Shown: positions 24,901 to 33,309 of the stretch, piece after piece
Layout of the letters: every line of letters starts with the position of its first letter
Numbering within the stretch: the first letter of the stretch is position 1
Source of the DNA: Zygnema cylindricum
Lineage: Eukaryota; Streptophyta; Zygnematophyceae; Zygnematales; Zygnemataceae
Length of the DNA: 64,000 bases
Direction of reading: 5' to 3'
Assembly (NCBI GenBank): GCA_037447655.1
Contig: JBBHKE010002077.1
Coordinates: 1-64,000 of the forward strand
Made by a program: the position numbers and the translations under genes
Notes under the pieces: model-generated
Told to the model about the DNA's origin: nothing
Databases searched by the model: none
Seen by the model: only the letters and a program-made list of their open reading frames with translations

Positions 24901-25448
24901 GGGGTGAGAGAGTGAGGGAGAGAGACACGAAAAACAGGGAGGGAAAAAAAAGGGCAGGACAGAGAAAAAGGGAAATTTATAGAATATAACAGTTTCTCTG
25001 ACCTTCTAATAACCCTAACCCTTTTGTCCTTTGTATATTTTGTCCTTCCTATATTTTGTCCTTTGTATAATTTTTCCTTCCTATCTTTTGTCCTTTGTAT
25101 ATTTTGTCCTTTGTCTTTTATCTTTTGTATATTTTGAGCTTCCTATCTTTTGTCTTTTGTCCTTACTTGCGCGGTGACCGAGAAATCCGAGGCAGAAACG
25201 TCGTCGGTTTCAGGCCGTACAAGCTCCTCATCGCCGCCGCCGCCGTCCGCTGCCGCAGCGCCACGTATGCTGCGCCAGAGACACGCCAGCAGCACGACCT
25301 GTACGGCGGCCAGCAGCAGCACTCCGAAAGCCGCCCCCAGGAAGAACCCGGGCGCGTAGAGGTACAGCGCCGAGAGCGCCGCGGGAGGCCCCGCGAACCA
25401 AATCCGCTTCCAGAGGCTTTGACTTTGACTTTGACTTCTCGCCTCCAT
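15940..25448 (-). CDS. TEX2-like SMP-domain lipid-transfer protein, 7 exons
   Basis: Exons: 25448-25167, 22861-22539, 21694-20797, 19698-19350, 19127-19039, 18348-18154 and 17262-15940. All introns are GT-AG, phases agree, and the total is 1152 residues. Residues 1-94 hold a hydrophobic membrane segment (about 22-60). Residues 154-245 form a PH-like domain (RLILVDKLGNKEVIELSGC; VCFLYLSSGFLKETW). Residues 472-735 form an SMP domain: TQWVNTLLARLFFD, KIRTPSFMGPIHC, VEQVSQVPLTLSVNISAIRG, PPPTNCLWFAF, GAIRDSVVLP. The C-terminal 400 residues are low-complexity and charged, with a conserved-looking basic end. SMP proteins carry glycerolipids in a hydrophobic groove at ER contact sites; TEX2/Nvj2 relatives are ER-anchored. 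Compared with recalled plant relatives, order and exon-edge motifs match. Function is inferred; the fold assignment is strong. Confidence 0.9.
21893..21962. repeat. AAAACAAGAC repeat in intron 2
   Basis: A tract of AAAACA and AACAAGAC units. On the coding (minus) strand it is T-rich and lies within the intron joining exons 2 and 3. Confidence 0.8.
22680..22805 (-). repeat. In-frame 19-residue tandem repeat in exon 2
   Basis: Two copies of a 57-bp unit encode DLQRDENNRKNGGKKGKEG and DLQRDENDRKIGGKRGKEG (residues 116-153). They lie just before the PH domain, in a place where I expect only a short linker. Both copies stay in frame and differ by few residues, so the duplication is recent relative to the domain. 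The segment is highly charged and likely disordered. Confidence 0.85.
24405..24495. repeat. (TTA)n / AT-rich microsatellite
   Basis: Repeated TTATTA, TAATTA and ATATTAT words inside intron 1. Confidence 0.9.
24680..24935. repeat. GA/GGGA-rich low-complexity tract
   Basis: A purine-rich tract of GAGAGGG words inside intron 1. The arginine/glutamate and serine/proline open frames over it are artefacts. Confidence 0.9.
25015..25163. repeat. Minisatellite beside the exon 1 donor site
   Basis: About seven imperfect copies of an 18-22 bp unit, TTTGTCCTT(T/C)(G/C)TATATT. It begins within 5 bp of the exon 1 splice donor. On the transcript this places an AAAGGACAAAAT-type repeat immediately downstream of the donor. 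Confidence 0.85.
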
Positions 25449-25839
25449 GGCGCCCCGGCTCCACTGCCTCCCAGCTGATCGGGAGGCTGAGGCGTAAGCT
25501 TTCTACATAGGAACAATGGCTTATAGACTAGGTTTCTTAAATTTTGGCCCGCGGTGTGGTTCGTGTGGACATAAGGACACAGGTTCTACAGTACAGTGCA
25601 GTACTGGAATACGCTGAGTATTTATTTGCATTGTTGGCCAGGATTTAATAGTGTGGCTCGGAGGCTCCAGGATTGAGGACCGTACGGAGAGTCGGAGACG
25701 GCAGAGTACAGATGCAGTTGCCCGGGTCACTGTAACTACACCGTGTAACGTACTGTAGCGTTGTTACTTGTTAGTGTTGAACGTTGTACAAGTACGGTAC
25801 GGTATGGTATGTTACGGTACGATATTTACTGCATTAGGG
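25449..25839 (-). promoter_or_regulatory. Probable proximal upstream region of the TEX2-like gene
   Basis: About 390 bp between the start codon and the TIR element at 25848. The region immediately upstream of the start is GC-rich. A GTACGGTACGGTATGGTATG run lies near 25789-25822. I see no unambiguous TATA box at a fixed distance, so promoter status is positional inference only. Confidence 0.35.
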
Positions 25840-25847
25840 ATGTATTC

Positions 25848-26837
25848 CATAGATGTCCTATGCGCATAAAACGCACGGAGTAAACTAACGAATACTACGT
25901 TCCGTGCGCATAAAACAATTTCAAACTTTTAAAATTCGTTGGTAAAATGCGTACTTTTTTAACAAGTACTAATAAAAATTTAAATATTCAATACCGTAAA
26001 AAATCTGATAAACGCAACGAACTTGCGGCGAGCGCCGGAATTTACGGCGTTTCCAACGGCGACTTCCTTCTGAAGACGGAGTGGAGGACAGATGAAAATA
26101 CGCGCCCGCAAATGAAGCAAAACGGCTCAAGGAAGCCGCCATTGGAGACGCCATAAATTCCGCGACTCGCCATTCAGATAAAAATACGCGTGCGAGACGC
26201 CATAAATTCCGCGGCTCGCCGCTCAGATAAAAATACGCGTGCGAGACGCCATAAATTCCGCGGCTCGCCGCTCATTTAAATATTCAATACCGTAAAAAAT
26301 CTGATAAACGCAACGAACTTGCGGCGAGCGCCGGAATTTACGGCGTTTCCAACGGCGACTTCCTTCTGAAGACGGAGTGGAGGACATGAAAATACGCGCC
26401 CGCAAATGAAGCAAAACGGCTCAAGGAAGCCGCCATTGGAGACGCCATAAATTCCGCGACTCGCCATTCAGATAAAAATACGCGTGCGAGACGCCATAAA
26501 TTCCGCGGCTTGCCACTCAAATAAAAATACGCGTGCGAGACGCCATAAATTCCGCGGCTCGCCGCTCAGATAAAAATACGCGCGCGCAAATGAAGCAAAA
26601 TTGAACAAGCGGTGAGCGGCGGAATTTACGGCGTTTCCAACGGCGACTTCCTTCTGAAGACGGAGTGGAGGACATATAAAAAATACGCGCGCGCAAATGA
26701 ATCAACGTTTTTTTTTCTTAATGTCCGTACAATTTCCGTACAGTATGTGACGTACGAATTTTACGAATTGTAAAAAACAAGCGAATACTACGTAGAAATC
26801 GGGAAAAAGTCCAAATCCGTACAATAGGACATCTATG
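25848..26837. mobile_element. hAT-like TIR element made of hairpin repeats
   Basis: 990 bp with inverted ends CATAGATGTCCTAT (25848-25861 and complement at 26824-26837). It is flanked by a perfect 8-bp direct repeat ATGTATTC (25840-25847, 26838-26845). An 8-bp duplication points to the hAT superfamily (Merlin and P are alternatives). Inside are about 2.4 copies of a 296-bp unit (from about 25979 and 26275). Each unit holds arms such as GGCGTTTCCAACGGCGACTT and GGAAGCCGCCATTGGAGACG that pair as a hairpin, followed by 49-bp repeats with GACGCCATAAATTCCGCG. Open frames are repeat artefacts, and no transposase is present. Confidence 0.8.
25979..26700. repeat. Tandem array of hairpin-bearing 296-bp units
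   Basis: The unit start TAAATATTCAATACCGTAAA occurs at about 25981 and 26277. Arms at about 26025-26068 and 26131-26171 (first unit), and 26320-26365 and 26425-26465 (second unit), are inverted repeats of each other. A partial third unit runs from about 26590. The short sub-repeat GAGACGCCATAAATTCCGCG recurs at least five times. The GC-rich content stands out from the AT-rich surroundings. Confidence 0.85.
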
Positions 26838-26845
26838 ATGTATTC

Positions 26846-27462
26846 TCAGCTTCAGATGTAACTTCCAGACTGTTGCTTCGTAACCTACGGCAAGCTCCAG
26901 GATCGGATTCTGACCGTCCAATCAGTGTGAGATTAAAAAAAGCATATCCCGATCGACCAGCGAATATTAGGGCTACCAATGAGAAAGGCCTAAACAATAC
27001 TTTCTGACAGGTCCAATTGCCATATTCACATGTACGTGTAAATTGTAGGTACAAAATGAAAAGGGCATGTATGCACGCGCGTGCAAATATACATATTTGA
27101 CAAAAAAAATGGAAAACGCAACAATAGGCGGAAAGTCGGAAACAGAAAAGTGTGTCTACGCGGTCGAATCTGCTATATCCACGCCAACAGCCGCAGCGAA
27201 GGATCCGTGCGTCAAACGACAAGAGACATCGAATATTCCAAAAACAGTTCGGACATGCTTACTGATTGCGATGCTTTCAAAACGTTTTTTAGATTTAAAC
27301 ATGTGAGCTGGCACACGCGTTATTAACGGTCACTGGGCTGCGAAACAGAACACTGTCCTGTACGACAGAAAACATACGAGCGTGCATTACAACAATGTAC
27401 AAACCTTATTTTGTACGGTCAACAATAAAGGTATTTCCCCATGTACTTGTAATTTAGCGAAC
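26846..27462. other. No recognisable feature
   Basis: About 620 bp without a gene I can support. At 27430 a phrase GGTATTTCCCCATGTAC resembles the TIR of the neighbouring element (GGGCATTTTCCCATGT) and may be a relic of another copy. Confidence 0.4.
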
Positions 27463-27465
27463 TTA

Positions 27466-28472
27466 GGGCATTTTCCCATGTAACCGAAACTTTAATCTTA
27501 TAACTTTGTTTCTAGCGAAGATTCTCCCTACAGCTTTAAGAGCATTCAGGATGTAAGGGCAAATAACTTGTTACTTCAAAAAGTGACAAGCGTAGACATG
27601 TACGAAACATGTGACAGATAAGTGGTACACAAAATGTTGCGAAACTTCACTCGGCTTCAATTTCGGACGTCCACTAGCACGTTGAACCCGCACGCTGAAC
27701 AGTTTCTGTCACTTCGCAATGTCTGTACGCCACATTGTCGACATGGAGGCATTGCGGATGCTTAGGGTTTGTGACATTGTAACGTCACGCTCAACATGAT
27801 AGCGCCGACGTCACAAATTCTAAAACTTTCCGCCATGGTTTCCCGATTGTTTTTTTTTTGTCTTTTCTTACTCTACTTGCCATCAAAATACGCCCAAAGA
27901 TAGTCAAAAGAAATCGTTTTCAAAGATCTTTCATTTGATACCATTAAAGACGTTTTCGTTGCAAGAATTGTGAGATAGACGCGGTAGTGGGAGAGAGAGA
28001 GAGGCGCTTTCACAGACTTCGCTTTTGCGAAATGGCGTCCGTTGGTCAAACCCCTCCACGACCCTTGTACAGAAAAGCGCACCGAAAAAAGTCACGCATA
28101 GGCTGGAAACGTGCAGTGGGTTTTTTTTTTGGTACTACGAGCACAAAAAATGTAAAAAACTTCTAACACGTGCGACAACATTTGCCTATTCACTCACCCT
28201 ATGGAACTTTATTTAAAATCACCTCGCGAGGTGATTTTATATAAAGTTTGAAGACGAGCTAAAAGGACACGAAAGTGGGTCGAAATGCGTTAGACGACAA
28301 ACTGCATCGCGCTAAACGACAAACTCCAGTACATGTAAAGTTTCAAAGTGGCGCAACTTTTACGGCGGTAATTTCAATTTTTTGGTACGGCTGCATATTT
28401 CCTCGTTATTTTCTAAATTATGGAAAAAAATGACATAATATAACTGTAACTTTAGCACATGCGAAAGCGCCA
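27466..28472 (-). mobile_element. Harbinger/Tourist-like TIR element, copy 2 (inverted)
   Basis: 1007 bp, reverse-complement homologue of 340-1169. The ends are GGGCATTTTCCCATGT (27466-27481) and the complement of TGGCGCTTTCGCATGT (28457-28472), flanked by TTA (27463-27465, 28473-28475). Matching blocks to copy 1 include the GTCGTCTAGCGC-type pair, the AATCTTCGCTA block and the central palindrome. It has no coding capacity. Together with copy 1 it forms a long inverted pair about 26 kb apart. Confidence 0.75.
28214..28239. repeat. 26-bp perfect palindrome inside TIR element 2
   Basis: Perfect palindrome centred on CTCGCGAG, extended by two base pairs on each side relative to the 22-bp version at 574-595. 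Confidence 0.9.
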
Positions 28473-28891
28473 TTACTTTGTATTTCATAGCAGATCCTCC
28501 AAACCCGGTTTTTAGGTGTTCCTATGTGTAACAATGAGACTGTTCTTAAAGGTGTGACGATTGTATACGTCAACAATGCCCGTGACGGCTGCCAACATCT
28601 ACAATTTGATTTGTGAAAACGCACGTTGTTTTTTGTAACTGCTTATGACGTCGCATGTTTTACAGTGGCATTGTAGACGTACAACCTTCCAGTCTGTGTC
28701 GTTTAATGGTTAACCAAGATGCGCTTTGCCTTTGCGTCTTCTGTCCGGTCGACGTGATAACCCAGCTTTTTGTTTGCGCTAAAAACAATAAGAGTAACAA
28801 AAAATTAATTGTTGAAAATGTAATTCTCAGGCCACTAATTTATTTCTTAGACTCTAGATAGGAGAGAGAGTTAGGTGGAGGGCCACCATGG

Positions 28892-29959
28892 TGTTGATTT
28901 TGGAAAGCTTTAAGTCTTAGTAAATTAGTGTGATTGCAAAAAGACAGTAAAATATAGCGCAAAGTGTTGTAATTCATAAATCTTTATTTCAGTCAATAAG
29001 GTAAAAATTACTTAGAATATTTTTCCTAGTAGTCTACTATAAGACTTACCTTAATTAGTGTTACAGTAGCAAGAGGTACAGTAGAGTGTATCGTAGTGTA
29101 TCGTACTTTTGCAGGGACACGTGTCGGCGAAATAACGTATGCAGGTTTTTGGAGTAGCGCCGACAGTCAGCCATACGTGTCAAAAAGTTGACGATGCGGT
29201 TCACATGATCGGACGAACGGGATCTGTCCCGAGTATTCCGGAAACATATGGTACAACTCGACGGTACCATCGTCGATCGAATTTGTTCCAACGGACGCGA
29301 TTCACCTGGGACCACAAGCGTGATTCGCGTGGGACCACAAGTGACGAAGCTCTCAGGTGCTTCGTACTACACGACCACATTCGGCTGGACTTTAGATGTT
29401 ACCGCTGACTAAGCATTTGGAACGTTTTGTGAACGGTTCAATGTCAGTAAATATATGAATAACATTAGTTTGTAGTTTAGTGTGATAAAAAATAGTGTTC
29501 CTTTTATCAAGTTTTTAGAAAATAGTAATTATGGTTTTTGAGGTACAGTAACGTACGGGTAGAATGCTTTGTCGTTAATCAGGATAATAACCGTAGTAAT
29601 GGTTACCCGAATTAGTGTAGATCAGTAGATACACACTGTGAGTATATAACTTAGGACTTCGCCAATTTTGTAGTATCCAGTTTTGGGAATATTATTTTCT
29701 AAAGGCACTTTTTGGGAAACTTCCGGACGTCATATTTTATGGTTTATTGGGTCATTTGGGCTGCAATTTTGGGAATTGTCAGTTTACTGTATTTTATTTC
29801 ACTTTGGCAAATCTGAAGCATATTGGCTTTATGAGTCATATTTTGTGTGAGTTCTAAGTTCGTTGTTGAGTATGTACTTTGATAGTTTCTATTGTTTTTC
29901 ATGTCTACTTCCACTTCTACTGCTGGTTCTCCGCCTTCAACGGTGGTTGTAGAACAACA
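28892..29959 (+). mobile_element. Copia LTR, family 1, apparently solo
   Basis: 1068 bp from TGTTGATTTTGGAAAGC to GTAGAACAACA. Near the end (29900 on) it encodes M-S-T-S-T-S-T-A-G-S-P-P-S-T then VVVEQ, the LTR-borne gag start. No primer site follows and no pol lies beside it. The flanks CATGG and CTAAT are not a target duplication, so the copy may be recombined or truncated outside. Confidence 0.75.
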
Positions 29960-29974
29960 CTAATATGATAGATT

Positions 29975-30290
29975 GTCCTTTCGTAAGTTGTGTTATGGGC
30001 TTTTAATGTGATCTTCTTAAATCGCCTACTTTGATCAACGACCGTCTGATTGTCCAAATCTGATGGTTTAAATTAAAAGTCCCTCAAAACTCACAGAAAT
30101 AATTTTTTTTGTCCGATTTTTTTTCAAAATTTAGACATGTCGTTTAATTCTCTATCAATTGATGTGCAACTCAACCTTGTTCCTATTTTATTTCATTTTG
30201 CGGCCAATACAATATGGGTCTTAAGGGCATATTGTATGTTTTGCGTACAATAAGCATATTGTATGGGCGTACGAACACCTACTTTTGAAC
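29975..30290 (+). repeat. Dispersed repeat, copy 1
   Basis: It shares GTAAGTTGTGTTATGGGCTT, GACCGTC(T/C)GAT and ACAATATGGGTCTTAAGG, in the same order and strand, with 48530-48790. It has no coding capacity and I recognised no terminal repeats, so the class is unknown. Confidence 0.7.
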
Positions 30291-30369
30291 TATGTTTCAA
30301 ACTTAAAGATTACGACAATTTTTTTTGAACCATTGTCACGTCATCTTCAAACTTATCTTCAAAGACATC

Positions 30370-30905
30370 GATAATGTGTTTTAAATACAGTAACACCGCT
30401 TTCACAAATAGAAAAACATTTTCGCATGTGTCAAAAGTTTTCAAATCCAAATGTGGGATTGTTTTCAAGTTTTTTCCCACACAAATGTGGGATTTTTTTT
30501 TTCCGGCCCAAAAAACAATGTATATTATTTTTCGTGGGCCTCAAGAATGGATGTCTATTCATGGCGGCCGGACAAGAGAGGTAATCGCAAAAGCATCTTG
30601 TTCAACCATGGCTAAGTGGATGTAGGTTGACTATAACACGCAAAGACATGCAACGTACTAACACGTTTCAAAAAATACGATGTGTCTTATGACTTTCCAA
30701 AAAGTTTCAAAAATCGGGTGCGTCAAGAAAGATTCTAAACGTTAACAGTCGCCACTTGCATTGTCGATGTATACAATCGTCACAACCATAAGTAATAATT
30801 TTGTTGATACACATTGGGACTCTTGAAAACGGTGTACGAAAAATCTTCGCTAGAAAATACAAAGTAAGTCAGCTAAGATAAAATTACATGGGGCCATACC
30901 TTTAC
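30370..30905 (+). repeat. Diverged relative of the Harbinger-like element
   Basis: It matches parts of 630-1170: a CGCATGTGTCAAAAGTTTT-like block, an A/T run followed by CCGTGGGC-like sequence, and GTACG.A.AATCTTCGCTAGAAA at 30832. The palindrome is absent and the ends are not clear. Confidence 0.45.
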
Positions 30906-31570
30906 TTTGTAAAATGGCAAATAAATAATTTTGACGCAATAAATTTTGCTTCCTCTTTTTGGACAGTTAAATTAGGTCATTCGCGGTGACCCTAACCAAA
31001 CTTCCATGATATAAAAGACTTCAACCTCATATTTGCACGATTTCCCATAAGAATTAGAATTAATATCTATTATTCTAACACTAATTACCACAATCCTTAA
31101 TTGACAATTTGTTCACCCGAATAAGTATTACACTAAGAGCGATGGCCAGCTTAGTGTTGCAATATTTTGTCTTTCTATCCATCAATCCATGTGCATGTCA
31201 CACAATTTTACACTCAATAGTTTGTACACAATATGAAACATAGGTAGAACATTTATCCTCGCCAAATGGCTAAACTCACCACATTTAGAATAAATTGTTT
31301 TACGAAAAAAAAAACAATTTGTACAAGGTTTTATGGTTACATCCGCAAATGTAAGTGGTTAAACGATTTTAAGCATTCCATGTGATACTTAATTCCTTGT
31401 GAGAATTCACACCAAGGCAGCACAAGTTTAAGCCATAATCTTACGTCATATTTCCACAAAATATTTTAAGACACCAAAAGATTAAAGCATCAAAATGATT
31501 ACTTTCAATTCAATCTTTAAATTAAAACTCTAATGCAATGTTTTTTTCAAATAATGGAAACAAAAAATAC
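30906..31570. other. No recognisable feature
   Basis: About 660 bp of AT-rich DNA. I see no gene, LTR or TIR in it. Confidence 0.45.
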
Positions 31571-31576
31571 ACATTT

Positions 31577-32487
31577 TTCGTAGTGTATCGTACTTTTGCA
31601 GGGACACGTGTCGGCGAAATAACGTATGCAGGTTTTTGGAGTAGCGCCGACAATCAGCCATACGCGTCAAAAAGTTGACGATGCGATTCACATGATCGGA
31701 CGAACGGGATCTGTCCCGAGTATTCCGGAAACATATGGTACAACTCGACGGTACCATCGTCGATTGAATTTGTTCCAACGGACGCGATTCACCTAGGACC
31801 ACAAGCGCGATTCACGAGGGACCACAAGCGTGATTCGCGAGGGAACACAAGTGACGAAGCACTCAGGTGCTTCGTACTACATGACCACATTGGGCTGGAC
31901 TTTAGCGGTCACCGCTGACAAAGCATTTGGAACGTTTTGTGTACGGTTAGAACGTTTTGTGTACGGTTCAATTTCTGTAAATATTTGAACAACATTAGTT
32001 TGTAGTTTAGTGTGATAAAAAATAGTGTTCCGTTAATCAGGTTTTAGAAACTGTAATTAGGTTTTTAAGGTACAGTAATGAACAGGTAGGATGCTTTGTC
32101 GTTAGTCAGGATAATAACCGTAGTAACGGTTACCCGAATTAGTGTAGATCAGTAGATACATACTGTGAGTATATAACTTAGAACTTAGACAATTTTGTAG
32201 CATCCAGTTTTGGGAATATGATTTTCTAAGGGCAGTTTTTGGGAAACTTCCATACGTCATATCTTATGGTTTACTAGGTCATTTGGGCTGCAATTTTGGG
32301 AATTGTCAGTTTGCTGAATTGTGTATCACTGTGGCAAATTTGAAGCATATTGGCATTCTGAGTCATATTTTGTGTCAGATCTAAGTTGGCTGTTGAGTAG
32401 GTACTATGATAGTTTCTGTTGTTTTTTCATGTCTACTTCCACTACTACTGCTGGTTCACCGCCTGCAACGGTGGTTGTAGAACAACA
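31577..32487 (+). mobile_element. Copia LTR, family 1, 5'-truncated
   Basis: It matches 29086-29959 closely from GTAGTGTATCGTACTTTTGC to GTAGAACAACA and lacks roughly the first 200 bp. It ends with an intact gag-start frame (M-S-T-S-T-T-T-A-G-S-P-P, from 32430). It joins directly to another LTR at 32488 with no spacer. Confidence 0.75.
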
Positions 32488-33298
32488 CAAAGGACACGCG
32501 TCGTCACTTAAGTATAGAACAAGTATTTTGGAATGACACCGTCATTCATATATGCCTGTCACACATTGAACGAGACAAACCAATTGCAACGCAGATGGGA
32601 CAAAGCAGCTGGGGCTATTTAGTATGGGACGACGTAGCAGCGACGAAGTTGCGGTGACGTTGAATATGATTCGGAATGAGACAACGCAGCTGCGGTTAAC
32701 CTTAATCAAGTCAATGGACGAGATTCATAGTGATTTACTGGTAGGTGTTTTTGCAGCATTTGGATTAACTCATCTGGACAATAGTAATTAAGTCGACGAT
32801 AAATAATTGTATTGACCTCTCAGTTATACTGAGTGTACAGTGGCAAAATTAAATTTAGTATGTTTAGGAGTGCTTAGATCTCAGTGACAGTTAGGATTTT
32901 GGACGTATCTCTCAGGAATGTTTGAATCGGAGGTGCAGCACCATGTAATAGGACAACTAGGAGTAGAACCTCACTACGAGTAAAAGACATAGGACTTAGA
33001 ACATTTGATGTATCTAGACTTCGAGACTGTGTAATTTGTATACTATTTTTGGGTAACTTCTGAGTTGCATATCTTGGTGTATGTTGGATTAATTGGACTG
33101 AAACTTTGGGAGTTCTAAGAATTTGAAAAATTATTTAATGTGGTATAGTTCGAAATATTTTAGACCTTTGTGTCAAATTTGGTGAGCTGTAGAAAAAAGC
33201 TGTTGGGTACGATTCTTGGTAAGCTTCTGTGAGGGAATTATGTCTACTTCTACTACTATTACTGCTGCTCCACCTGCTCCAATGGTCGTGGAACAACA
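32488..33298 (+). mobile_element. 5' LTR of copia element C, start lost
   Basis: 811 bp corresponding base for base in length to 37688-38498 of the 3' LTR. The first 68 bp of that LTR are absent here. The end is GTGGAACAACA. Bases 33240-33298 encode the first 19-20 gag residues. Confidence 0.75.
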
Positions 33299-33309
33299 GG
33301 TTATGGGCC
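33299..33309 (+). promoter_or_regulatory. Half-tRNA-iMet type primer binding site
   Basis: GGTTATGGGCC starts immediately after LTR end ACAACA. The flanking ACAGG and CCTGT can pair around TTATGGG, giving a small potential hairpin. The site is inside the gag frame, encoding ...EQQ-V-M-G-L.... Confidence 0.75.

Larger units (their letters stand above)
22862..25166 (-). other. Intron 1 of the TEX2-like gene, repeat-laden
   Basis: 2.3 kb between donor GTAAGG (just below 25167) and acceptor CTCCAG (just above 22861). It contains a CT-rich tract (23330-23450), an AT-rich zone with TTA/TAT repeats (24400-24500), a GA-rich tract (24680-24930) and a TTTGTCCTTTGTATAT minisatellite (25015-25163). No further exon was found: exons 1 and 2 join in phase and read naturally across (VTAQ then EVVWVC). 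Confidence 0.7.

Noticed and set aside
24610-24930. Arg/Glu-rich 101-residue frame and its Ser/Pro mirror
   Set aside because: Low-complexity GA tract inside intron 1 of the TEX2-like gene. Exons 1 and 2 join in phase without it.
22860-25166. Additional coding exon in intron 1
   Set aside because: I looked for a frame continuing the anchor-to-PH linker and found only low-complexity sequence. The two flanking exons join in phase with a natural protein reading.
26223-26705. Several 60-63 residue frames with a repeated GSRRWKRRKF-type motif
   Set aside because: They come from the tandem hairpin repeat. Repetition, not coding conservation, explains the shared peptide.
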